NCBI RefSeq assembly: GCF_002002905.1
Contig: NZ_CP019509.1
Span: 62,001 to 126,000 of the forward strand
Direction of reading: 5' to 3'
DNA length: 64,000 bases
Source of the DNA: Aquaspirillum sp. LM1
Lineage (GTDB): Bacteria > Pseudomonadota > Gammaproteobacteria > Burkholderiales > Aquaspirillaceae
In this document: one piece after another, positions 1-7,070 of the stretch
How the letters are laid out: each line of letters begins with the position of its first letter
Numbering within the stretch: the stretch's first letter is position 1
Translations under genes and position numbers: made by a program
Notes under the pieces: model-generated
The model's database searches: none
Seen by the model: the letters and a program-made list of their open reading frames with translations, nothing else
Told to the model about the DNA's origin: nothing

Positions 1-33
1 TGCACCGACTTGCCGCCGCAACGCAAGAAGTAA
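1..33 (+). CDS. possible 3' end of an upstream gene
   Basis: The first 33 bases read as ten codons ending in TAA (C T D L P P Q R K K stop) and are followed directly by a strong hairpin. This would fit the C-terminal tail of a gene that begins before the window. The stretch is far too short to identify, and the reading frame could be chance. Confidence 0.25.
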   Translation, partial: CTDLPPQRKK

Positions 34-47
34 GCGCAAGACACGAC

Positions 48-108
48 GCACTACCCATCACAAAAGGGCAAGCCTGAGCAGGGCTTGCCCTTTTGTGATG
101 GGTAGTGC
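48..108. terminator. 27-bp perfect inverted repeat, probable bidirectional terminator
   Basis: Bases 48-74 and 82-108 are exact reverse complements separated by a 7-base loop. The inner part has an A-tract, the GGGCAAGCC stem and a T-tract, which is the form of a rho-independent terminator readable in both directions. The flanking bases extend the palindrome well beyond what a terminator needs. Confidence 0.7.
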
Positions 109-120
109 AGGGAATCGGCG

Positions 121-172
121 GCAAAAATCGTCTGACAACACGATTTTTCTGAATCAATCAGCGCGTCCCTAG
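121..172 (+). repeat. degenerate copy of a small dispersed repeat (family 1)
   Basis: A short hairpin (arms 123-131 and 140-148) runs into the sequence TTTTTCTGAATCAATCAGCGCGTCCCTAG (read in two parts here). The same end, with small changes, recurs at 33421-33451 on this strand and in reverse complement at 6143-6175. It appears to be one end of a MITE-like element whose best-formed copy is at 6143-6260. Confidence 0.5.
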
Positions 173-338
173 CGGTCCTGTGCGGCGGCACCTGGCCGCG
201 CTTTTTTCCCGCCGCTGTCATCAATCCGACATCCTCTGTTCGCCTGGTTTTGGCCAAGCGACTGTTTCAACGGGATAATTCTTCTGGCACAAAACTCGCT
301 GCACCCGGTGTTTCTGGTATCCAACCCTGAGGCACCCC

Positions 339-2042
339 ATGAAGCTACATATCGAACGCGCGCATATTGAAGCCTTGATCGGGCAGTTTCCGCGTCTGGC
401 GGATTTGCGCGAGCAGCTGCGCTTTGGCAACCGGGTGGAGGTGGCGTTCAACCAGTTGCAGCCTGACGAGCTGGAGGCGCTGATTGCGCGTTATCGGCAG
501 GGTGGGGTGTTCCTGCGCGCGCAGGCGGCGCAGCTGCATACCTTGCGCCAGGCGCTGGCCAGCGGCGGGCCAATATTTGACCCGGACAATCTGGAACTGC
601 TGGTGCCGGCGCTGGCGCGTTACCTGATGACCGACGCCAGCCGTGGCTGGCTGTTTTCGGCACAGGTGACGGGCAAGCCGCTGGCGTATGTGGTCACCCG
701 GCTGGACTTTACCCCGCCATCGGACGAGGAAACCGGCAAGGTGTTCATTGAGCTGAAAGCCAATGCCAAGGCACGGCTGGCCACCGCCACGGTGCGAATC
801 AGCGCCCCTGACATTGCCAACCGCACCATTGCCGAAATTCTGGCCGCCAAGGGCTTTGTCAAGGAAACCCCGGACCTGCTCAGCAGCTACGACGAATGCG
901 CCGCACGTTATTTTGACTGGCGCGCGCGCTATGGCCAGCAGTTTTCCGGACGCGGCGTGGGCTACTTTGCCGATAACCCCACCGCCACCCACCGGGATAC
1001 CGATTATGCGCGCAAGGATGTAATCATCCTGTCGTCCACCGGCAGCCCGGCGCGGCTGGTCAACGACGAGGGAATTCTGAACGAGCGTCCGCTGGCGCTG
1101 GACGCCACCGGGGATATTCTCAGCAAGTTTGTCCGCCGGGTGGCGCGCAATTCACGGCTGAGCGGCAAGGAAGAAGCCGAGGTGGAAGACGCACAAACGG
1201 CGATTCCCAAGGGCATGTTCACCGAACTGCCGGTGCATTTTTATATTTTAATGTTCCACCTCGACCTGCACCATTATGTGTGGGTGCATGTGGACGATAT
1301 GCAGCCCTACGCCTACCAGCCGGAGCTGAAAACCAAGCTGGTGCTGCCGCCGGAGCAAACCGACCTGATCGACATTCTGACTGCCGAGATGGACGTGCTG
1401 ATGGATGATATTGTCGCCGGCAAGTCGGGGGGCACCACGGTGCTGTGCGCCGGGCCAGCCGGGGTGGGTAAAACGCTGACGGCAGAGGTGTATTCGGAGA
1501 TCATCCAGCGCCCGCTGTACCGGGTGCATTCCGGCCAGCTGGGGCTGAATGTGGCAGCGATGGAAACTGCGCTGAAAGACGTGCTGACCCGCGCCCAGCG
1601 CTGGGGCGCGGTGATGCTGATCGACGAAGCTGATGTGTACATCAAGCGCCGCGATGACAATATCACCATGAACGCCGTGGTCGGGGTGTTCCTGCGGGTG
1701 CTGGAATATTTTAACGGCCTGCTGTTCCTGACCACCAACCGGGTGGACGACATCGACGAAGCCATCGTGTCGCGCTGCATTGCCATGATCAAGTTTCATC
1801 CGCCCAAACACGAAGACCGCTGCCGGATCTGGGCGGTGATGAGCGAACAGTTTGGCCTGAACCTGCCCGCCGCCCAGATTGAACAGCTGGCCAAACGGTT
1901 TCCGGCGGCCACCGGGCGCGATATCAAGGGCCTGGCCAAGCTGGTGGCCAAATACTGCAACCAGAAGCAACTGGCCCCGGATAACGCGGTGTTTGTGCGC
2001 TGCTCGGTGTTTCGCGGTATGGAGGTAGTGGGGGAGGAGTGA
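339..2042 (+). CDS. AAA-family ATPase with a long unique N-terminal region
   Basis: A 567-residue protein. The N-terminal ~330 residues match nothing I can name. The C-terminal half is an AAA+ ATPase domain: Walker A is GPAGVGKT, Walker B is VMLIDEAD, followed by a sensor-like TTNR segment and an arginine-containing VSRC motif. It is presumably cytoplasmic and remodels or disassembles a protein partner. The start is supported by GAGG six bases upstream of the ATG. The gene is convergent with the C39-peptidase cassette and ends in a hairpin at 2047-2081. Its segment 1010-1621 plus 1941 to about 2028 is duplicated at 6301-7002. The partner is unknown; the adjacent TOMM and peptide genes are candidates by position only. 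Confidence 0.85.
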   Translation: MKLHIERAHIEALIGQFPRLADLREQLRFGNRVEVAFNQLQPDELEALIARYRQGGVFLRAQAAQLHTLRQALASGGPIFDPDNLELLVPALARYLMTDASRGWLFSAQVTGKPLAYVVTRLDFTPPSDEETGKVFIELKANAKARLATATVRISAPDIANRTIAEILAAKGFVKETPDLLSSYDECAARYFDWRARYGQQFSGRGVGYFADNPTATHRDTDYARKDVIILSSTGSPARLVNDEGILNERPLALDATGDILSKFVRRVARNSRLSGKEEAEVEDAQTAIPKGMFTELPVHFYILMFHLDLHHYVWVHVDDMQPYAYQPELKTKLVLPPEQTDLIDILTAEMDVLMDDIVAGKSGGTTVLCAGPAGVGKTLTAEVYSEIIQRPLYRVHSGQLGLNVAAMETALKDVLTRAQRWGAVMLIDEADVYIKRRDDNITMNAVVGVFLRVLEYFNGLLFLTTNRVDDIDEAIVSRCIAMIKFHPPKHEDRCRIWAVMSEQFGLNLPAAQIEQLAKRFPAATGRDIKGLAKLVAKYCNQKQLAPDNAVFVRCSVFRGMEVVGEE

Positions 2043-2046
2043 GCGA

Positions 2047-2081
2047 GCCCACGCAGGCAAACAGAATACGCCTGCGTGGGC
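2047..2081 (+). terminator. hairpin after the AAA ATPase gene
   Basis: An 11-bp perfect stem (2047-2057 with 2071-2081) and a 13-base loop begin five bases after the TGA of the AAA gene. There is no T-tract, so termination may be partial or the structure may only protect the 3' end. Confidence 0.5.
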
Positions 2082-2185
2082 AGCGCAATGCCTGACCCCG
2101 GCACATACACCAGAGCAAGCTGACGCTTGGTCCACTTTGCTGTCGGCACCAAGCCGGAACAGCGCCCACAAATCACCGAGGTGCA

Positions 2186-2893
2186 TTACGGCAGCCTGCG
2201 AAATGCAAGCTGAAGTGCGGCATTGGCACTTTGGCGATACGGCGTTTTGGTGAATAAATCTTCAGAGGACACCCTCTCCACAGCAATCGGCAACACGGCC
2301 AGAAACTTGCCTGCCAGGCCATCATTTCGGTCCTCGCGCGTCAACCACATGGCCAGAAACTGCGCTCGACTGTAGGTGCGATTGCCCAGAGACGGATCCG
2401 CTAACCACACAGTGTCACTGCTGATGCCACGCAGCACCGTAAAATGGTCATCCTTGCGGTGCTTCACATACAAAATGATGGGCATCTTCAATCGCATAAG
2501 CTGCTCCCAACTCGCAGCAAAGCCCTGTGCACGAAAGCCGAACTGTGGCAATACCTGCGCCATGTCCTCGAAACTGGCGCGGCCATTGCGCTTGTCCATG
2601 GCCTTAAGCAAAACATCCTCTGTCACACTCTGACCATAAAAGCTGTTGAGCAAGGTAGCCAGGGACGCTGCACCGCATGAATAATCCAGGTCCTGCTTGA
2701 CAATACGCGCGTCGCGGCGCGCCTTCCAACTTTGTACCTGGACAATGCCGTGCGCGGAGTGAGTGGCGAGCAGAACGCCCTCAACACGTGCTGGCGCACG
2801 GGTGTCCGTTACAACTGGCGTATCAGCCAATCCCATGGCGCTGAGCAAAGCCAGCGACATGGCGGAGACAAGGCGCAATTTCACGGAAAACAT
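2186..2893 (-). CDS. periplasmic C39-family (double-glycine) peptidase, FapD-like
   Basis: 235 residues. Residues 1-23 form a Sec signal peptide ending in MGLA. The remainder is a papain-like C39 domain: Gln67 (oxyanion), Cys73 in the motif DYSCGAASLATLL, His150 in KDDHFTVL and Asp166 in ADPSLG. C39 enzymes cleave after Gly-Gly or Gly-Ala leaders. Most are N-terminal domains of ABC exporters, but this one is stand-alone and exported, as in FapD of the Pseudomonas functional-amyloid system. The ATG at 2891-2893 overlaps the stop of the membrane-protein gene upstream (ATGA), so the two are translationally coupled. A peptide with a matching leader is encoded at 4552-5002. Assignment to C39 is firm; the substrate is inferred. 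Confidence 0.88.
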   Translation of the reverse strand: MFSVKLRLVSAMSLALLSAMGLADTPVVTDTRAPARVEGVLLATHSAHGIVQVQSWKARRDARIVKQDLDYSCGAASLATLLNSFYGQSVTEDVLLKAMDKRNGRASFEDMAQVLPQFGFRAQGFAASWEQLMRLKMPIILYVKHRKDDHFTVLRGISSDTVWLADPSLGNRTYSRAQFLAMWLTREDRNDGLAGKFLAVLPIAVERVSSEDLFTKTPYRQSANAALQLAFRRLP

Positions 2894-3453
2894 CAGCCCA
2901 TGCTCGCTGGCGGGGAAAATCCGAACATGGCCAACACGATGGCGAGTAATGCAAACACGACCATCGTGGCCAACATAGCAGGAATCAAACCGATGACGAT
3001 GCCGGCTATGCTGTAGCCCAGACTGGCCTTGGGAATGGCACCCGACAGCGCATTGGCTCCAACCCACACCGAATACAACCATAAAGGCAGCGTAAAGAGC
3101 GGGGGAATGCCCAGCGCCGTCAACCCCGCGCCCAGCGTGTCGGCCACCAGCCACGATGCCGCCACCAGATTGAACAGATCGCCCTGACCATCCCAGCGCC
3201 CGCCCCGCTTCATCCACCAGTGCAGCACACCGAGGATGACCAGGAATGCCGCCCAAGTGGCGAGCAACCCCATGACCACGGCCAGCCACAACGGCGGTAC
3301 AGGCATGTCCGGCGGCACCGCGCGGAAGCTCGGGTCCAGGCCGATCAGCAGGCCGATAAGCGAAATGGCCAGCAGGGATTGCCAGCGAGGGAAGTCGAAG
3401 CGCGAGAAAGCAAGTTCATCGCGAATAAAGACTGAGAAGCCGAGAGAAAACAT
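2893..3453 (-). CDS. polytopic inner-membrane protein, YIP1-like
   Basis: About 186 residues from the ATG at 3453, with roughly five hydrophobic segments, including LLAISLIGLLIGL, LWLAVVMGLLATWAAFLVIL and a long C-terminal pair. The general look resembles YIP1-family membrane proteins, but I cannot confirm the family. The start at 3453 has a purine-rich AGGG upstream. A longer frame runs up to 3561 through the heptanucleotide repeat, but its first 20 residues are just the translated repeat. Its stop overlaps the C39 peptidase start by one base. It could be an export partner or a self-protection protein for the neighbouring peptide. Confidence 0.7.
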   Translation of the reverse strand: MFSLGFSVFIRDELAFSRFDFPRWQSLLAISLIGLLIGLDPSFRAVPPDMPVPPLWLAVVMGLLATWAAFLVILGVLHWWMKRGGRWDGQGDLFNLVAASWLVADTLGAGLTALGIPPLFTLPLWLYSVWVGANALSGAIPKASLGYSIAGIVIGLIPAMLATMVVFALLAIVLAMFGFSPPASMG

Positions 3454-3517
3454 GAGATACCCTGTCAAATAAGACCACGCATCCAGCCAACCAAACAAGC
3501 AGCAACCCAAAAAAATA

Positions 3518-3573
3518 AAATGGCAAATGGCAAATGGCAAATGGCAAATGGCAAATGGCAAATGGCAAATGGC
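3518..3573. repeat. heptanucleotide tandem repeat, 8 copies of AAATGGC
   Basis: Eight uninterrupted copies of a 7-base unit occupy 3518-3573, with a further partial AAAT. The unit length is not a multiple of three, so copy-number change would shift any frame that reads through it. It lies just upstream of the membrane-protein gene at 2893-3453, between it and the small membrane gene at 3617. Confidence 0.95.
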
Positions 3574-3616
3574 AAATTTTTAAAAATTTTTTATTATAAA
3601 ATTAACGTTTTTTTAA

Positions 3617-3832
3617 TCACCACCACCCGCGTTTTTCAAGCCAGGTGGCGATTAGGCCTAGCGCCAAAGAAAGTAAGACTCCTATCAAAATTATTTGCCA
3701 GCTTACTGTAAGCTGGTGCCCAAGAAAAAAATGGCTCACTAACGCACCACATAATAGAAATACGAATACAGTAGTGATATTTATTAGGTGGTTTCTCACG
3801 GCAGTCTCAAACACAAAGTGCAATAGAGTCAA
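3617..3832 (-). CDS. small two-segment membrane protein of unknown function
   Basis: Up to 71 residues with two hydrophobic stretches (TTVFVFLLCGALVSHFFLG and IILIGVLLSLALGLIATWL) and a basic, tryptophan-rich C-terminus (EKRGWW). The first possible start is a TTG at 3832. A GTG about 11 codons downstream with GAG six bases before it is at least as plausible and gives about 60 residues. Small membrane proteins beside secreted peptides are often immunity factors; that role here is inference only. Confidence 0.5.
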   Translation of the reverse strand: MTLLHFVFETAVRNHLINITTVFVFLLCGALVSHFFLGHQLTVSWQIILIGVLLSLALGLIATWLEKRGWW

Positions 3833-3860
3833 TGGACGGTCTCAAGAATCAAGTGCAACC

Positions 3861-4214
3861 TTACCCTTTACCTTGCAAGACTTTCAAAACTATTGAAGTA
3901 AAAATGGCAGTAAGTAGAGCCATTAGTATGCAAAGCATTGCTACCAATGCAGCACCGACACCAGGATCAATCCCCTGGAATGTATTTTTCACAAACTCTT
4001 TCACCGCACCACCAAACACAAAAAACGCTATACCCAGACAGAAAATTAATGCGATAGAATTTATATTTTTCATTTTCCATAACAAGGCGGGACTTGATAA
4101 TTTAGTCACCATAACAAACACCATGAAGATCAGGTGGCGCAGGTTGGCTCCGAAAAGTGACCCGCCAGAAGCAGTACTGCGCCAATACAAAGAAGAGTGG
4201 GCCAATGTGCTCAT
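3861..4214 (-). CDS. small membrane protein of unknown function
   Basis: The open frame is 117 residues, but the true start is uncertain. Internal methionines at MVFVMVTK and MKNINS are both possible, and no strong ribosome site favours one. The C-terminal part, from MKNINS on, has two membrane segments, IALIFCLGIAFFVFGGAV and ALVAMLCILMALLTAIFTSIV, separated by a short loop with FQGIDPGVG. It sits in the run of small membrane genes between the peptide precursor and the C39 peptidase and could be an immunity or accessory protein. I do not recognise the family. Confidence 0.5.
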   Translation of the reverse strand: MSTLAHSSLYWRSTASGGSLFGANLRHLIFMVFVMVTKLSSPALLWKMKNINSIALIFCLGIAFFVFGGAVKEFVKNTFQGIDPGVGAALVAMLCILMALLTAIFTSIVLKVLQGKG

Positions 4215-4250
4215 AAAGATTCCGCCGATGGCGCGAGATCAATCGCGCCC

Positions 4251-4511
4251 TCACGGATCACGAGGTTTTGTGTCAAGAAGATGCCGAAACACGAGGCATG
4301 TCGCTGTTACCCCGACAACCGTGACAGCCCAAGTCACGAGAACGCTGCTGAACAGCTCAAAGCCCCAAGCAAGCCATGCTATCGAGCTCACGAGTGCGGC
4401 GTACCCGATGCTGGAGTAGAGCAGCTTGATCGTCCCCCTAGGCAATAAGCCAGATCGAGTTATCCAAAGTGGCCCTATTACAACGCAGATCCACCAAAAT
4501 GTCTTCCCCAT
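4251..4511 (-). CDS. small membrane protein of unknown function
   Basis: 86 residues from the ATG at 4511, starting MGKTFWWICVVIGPLW. It has about three hydrophobic segments and a polar tail, HLLDTKPRDP. It is the first gene after the peptide precursor (40 bases downstream of its stop), the position often taken by an immunity gene in bacteriocin operons. The open frame continues further upstream, but that part overlaps the glycine-rich peptide region and reads as noise. Function is unknown. Confidence 0.5.
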   Translation of the reverse strand: MGKTFWWICVVIGPLWITRSGLLPRGTIKLLYSSIGYAALVSSIAWLAWGFELFSSVLVTWAVTVVGVTATCLVFRHLLDTKPRDP

Positions 4512-4551
4512 GGTCGATAGGATTCCCTTCCCTCGAAGATTCAGGCTTCTC

Positions 4552-5002
4552 TTACCATTGAGACCAGCTATAGCCGCCCCACGGCTGCGAGGCGGTATAG
4601 GCACCCAGTGCGCCGTATCCCAAACGGGCAACGTTGCCACCCGGAAGGGCTGCAATCAGGCCACCACTTGCGCCGCTCAAGAAGGAGTACGCGGCTCCCC
4701 CGTAGGACCAATCGGGATTACTGCCGATATAGCCGATGGTGTTCATTGTGCCTCCCAGGGCACCAGCTGCCGCCCACCAAACCCATGCTCCCTCGGTTTC
4801 TTTCATCTCCTGCCTGCGACAGGGTAGCCAGTTGCATCGGCTGCTCCGTCTGCTCGAACATTGCATTGATGTCCGTCTGGCTGAACGCCGCCACCGGTTG
4901 CACAGCTTGCAGGTTCTGCACCTGCGCCTCGCTGGCATGCGCCTGTGCCAACAGCATGCCCACCATGGCCAGCGCCAGTGCTGCGTGTTTGATCTGATTC
5001 AT
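4552..5002 (-). pseudogene. secreted double-glycine-leader peptide precursor, frame broken by one base
   Basis: Two overlapping frames give one coherent protein if one C of the pair at 4813-4814 (a G in the coding strand) is removed. The N-terminus is a Sec signal peptide (LALAMVGMLLAQAHA) starting at the ATG at 5002 with GAAGGAG upstream. The repaired middle reads LATLSQQEMKETEGA, which has the L-S-x-x-E-M-x-x-x-x-G-A pattern of class II bacteriocin leaders. The predicted mature part of about 77 residues starts WVWWAAAGALGG, is rich in Gly, Ala, Ser and Trp with glycine-zipper spacing, and ends GGYSWSQW. As read, translation leaves frame at the leader and stops near 4718. The cause could be a real mutation, a sequencing error or frameshifting. 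The nearby C39 peptidase is the natural processing enzyme. Confidence 0.7.
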
Positions 5003-5036
5003 ATAGACTCCTTCATATCACGAAGTACAACAACAA

Positions 5037-5135
5037 GCCTCGAAATAGACTCCCGAGGCACCCATTGACGGTGTTTGCGTCACCGGCAATTTCTCCCGGG
5101 CGGTTTGCCACCCGTCTCTTTTCGTGGCTGCGCTG
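5037..5135 (-). promoter_or_regulatory. c-di-GMP-I (GEMM)-like leader RNA, candidate
   Basis: Transcribed on the minus strand, the leader contains GGCAAACC, then 17-18 bases, then GGTGACGCAAA. These are the two conserved blocks of the GEMM/c-di-GMP-I riboswitch, in the right order with a somewhat long spacing. A stem GACGG(G)TG with CACCGTC (5109-5116 with 5067-5073) encloses them, and a second hairpin GCCTCG/CGAGGC lies at 5037-5059. Then comes the ribosome site of the peptide gene. The fit to the consensus around the closing stem is imperfect, and CGGGTGG/CCGCCCG can form a competing hairpin. A plain intergenic hairpin is the alternative. Confidence 0.4.
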
Positions 5136-5150
5136 AACACAGCGTTTCAA

Positions 5151-6026
5151 TCAAAACGAGTACAACCAATTTGTCCGCAACTCTGATCCGTCGCGCCCCG
5201 ATGCATTGGCCTTAAGCGTGGCGTTCAAAGTATTGCCCTGGGTGATGCCATAGCCGACGCCCAGCAACAGATCGGTGGCGGTGCGGTCGATGCCCTTGCT
5301 CTGACCAGCGAAGCGCTCTGCCTGCCGACGTGTCCACTGCATGCCAGTGGTCAGCGTCACGCGATCGTTCACAGCAAAGCCCACCGATGGATTAAGCAGC
5401 AGCAGGTTACCGGGGCGATAATCTTGTGCGCCGTCTTGTCGGGTTTGATTGAAGCGATAGGCAGTGGTCAAAGAAAACACAATTGGATCAATCGCCTTAT
5501 AGGTGGTGATGCCCAGCATGGCCGACTTGAAGCTGGCGCTGCTGCGACGGTGCTTCTCCCGCAAGGCGATTTCGGCAAAACCAAGTACGGCAGGACCGTC
5601 GCCGTCTTTCCTGAACGGGTAGTTGACGCCCGCCCAGGCATCGGCAAAACCCGATTCGCTGTTTGATTCTGCGCCACCTACACCGCTGCGGCGGTGGTTA
5701 GACGACATGCCGCTTATTCGGGCGTACACCTCGGTCTTAGCCGTCAGACCGTAGCGCATGCCAAGGGTGGCAACCACGGTGTCGCTGTTGCCGATGCTCT
5801 CGCCAACGAGCGTGGGCAGGGTCACAAACGAGGTAGGGCCGGTCTGAACAATAATCGGCTCTCCAGTCGAAACTCCACTACGGTCTGTGTTGGCATACGC
5901 CAACGACAAATCCAGCTTTACCTTACCTTGGTCAGTGATGAGATCTTCGACTGTCAGCGGCAGGTCAGCCCACACGGCGGGAGACACGGCCAAAAGCAGG
6001 TAGGCACATAGGCAAGAGATACGCAT
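5151..6026 (-). CDS. outer-membrane beta-barrel protein, putative peptide exporter (FapF/phenol-MetA-like)
   Basis: 291 residues with a Sec signal (LLLAVSPAVWA), then alternating amphipathic strands such as KLDLSLAYANTD, TVVATLGMRYGL, VFSLTTAYRFN and DLLLGVGYGI. The protein ends in aromatic phenylalanine (NWLYSF stop), the C-terminal signature of BAM-assembled barrels. It resembles the family annotated as transporter or phenol-degradation MetA-pathway barrel. It is the first gene of the cassette, with a TTGACA box at 6095-6100 (minus strand) in the AT-rich upstream region. With the exported C39 peptidase and the Sec-plus-leader peptide, it plausibly passes the mature peptide through the outer membrane. 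The barrel call is good; the cargo is inferred. Confidence 0.75.
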   Translation of the reverse strand: MRISCLCAYLLLAVSPAVWADLPLTVEDLITDQGKVKLDLSLAYANTDRSGVSTGEPIIVQTGPTSFVTLPTLVGESIGNSDTVVATLGMRYGLTAKTEVYARISGMSSNHRRSGVGGAESNSESGFADAWAGVNYPFRKDGDGPAVLGFAEIALREKHRRSSASFKSAMLGITTYKAIDPIVFSLTTAYRFNQTRQDGAQDYRPGNLLLLNPSVGFAVNDRVTLTTGMQWTRRQAERFAGQSKGIDRTATDLLLGVGYGITQGNTLNATLKANASGRDGSELRTNWLYSF

Positions 6027-6142
6027 AGAGCATCAAGAAATAAAGCAAGATTTTTTTGTTAGCATGATTGAATACTTCTATAGCATAAGCTGTATGTCAA
6101 GAAAAAAATCATTTTAGGTATAAATACGGCATGGATAAAGCT

Positions 6143-6260
6143 CTAAGGATGCGCTGATTTATTCAAAAAAATTGTTCTCACCAAAAGCAAAACCCAGCAA
6201 AATCAACACCCTGGATTCCCGCCTTCGCGGGAATGACGATTTTTTCAGCGTATCCCTAAG
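6143..6260. repeat. 118-bp MITE-like element with ~15-bp terminal inverted repeats (family 1)
   Basis: The left end CTAAGGATGCGCTGA (6143-6157) and the right end TCAGCGTATCCCTAAG (6245-6260) are imperfect inverted repeats. The interior carries the palindrome GGATTCCCGCCTTCGCGGGAAT. Related ends occur at 121-172 and 33376-33451. The element separates the beta-barrel promoter from the partial AAA copy. No transposase is present, so it would be non-autonomous. Confidence 0.6.
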
Positions 6261-6300
6261 GCATATAAAGCAGCGCGAAGAAGTCGCGCATTAACTACGT

Positions 6301-7024
6301 GCGCAAGGATGTAATCATCCTGTCGTCCACCAGCAGCCCGGCGCGGCTGGTCAACGACGAGGGGATTCTGAACGAGCGTCCGCTGGCGCTGGACGCCACC
6401 GGGGATATTCTCAGCAAGTTTGTCCGCCGGGTGGCGCGCAATTCACGGCTCAGCGGCAAGGAAGAAGCCGAGGTGGAAGACGCACAAACGGCGATTCCCA
6501 AGGGTATGTTCACCGAACTGCCGGTGCATTTTTATATTTTGATGTTCCACCTCGACCTGCACCATTATGTGTGGGTGCATGTGGACGATATGCAGCCCTA
6601 CGCCTACCAGCCAGAGCTGAAAACCAAGCTGGTGCTGCCGCCGGAGCAAACCGACCTGATCGACATTCTGACTGCCGAGATGGACGTGCTGATGGATGAT
6701 ATTGTCGCCGGCAAGTCGGGGGGCACCACGGTGCTGTGCGCCGGGCCAGCCGGGGTGGGTAAAACGCTGACGGCAGAGGTGTATTCGGAGATCATCCAGC
6801 GCCCGCTGTACCGGGTGCATTCCGGCCAGCTGGGGCTGAATGTGGCAGCGATGGAAACCGCGCTGAAAGACGTGCTGACCCGCGCCCAGCGCTGGGGCGC
6901 GGTGATGCTGATTCTGGTGGCCAAATACTGCAACCAGAAGCAGCTGGCCCCGGATAACGCGGTGTTTGTGCGCTGCTCGGTGTTTCGCGGTATGGAGGTG
7001 GCCGACAGCGCCGATGCCGGGTAA
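6301..7024 (+). pseudogene. partial, internally deleted duplicate of the AAA ATPase gene
   Basis: Positions 6301-6912 match 1010-1621 of the AAA gene with seven mismatches that I count by eye. The match then jumps to the sequence at 1941 and continues to about 2028. The N-terminal third of the protein is missing, and a deletion of about 319 bases removes Walker B (IDEAD), the sensor and arginine-finger region. Walker A remains. The frame stays open across the junction (VMLILVAKY), giving a possible ~240-residue product from a GTG at 6299, but it cannot be a working ATPase. The last codons differ from the parent. This is a recent duplication scar at the edge of the cassette. Confidence 0.85.
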
Positions 7025-7070
7025 GCCGTCCGTGTGCGCTGCGCCAGCCAGACCCGGCTGGCCGCCCGCG

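Noticed and set aside
3454-3561. Longer N-terminus for the membrane protein at 2893-3453
   Set aside because: The extra residues begin as the translated heptanucleotide repeat and lack a ribosome site, although repeat-dependent use cannot be fully excluded.
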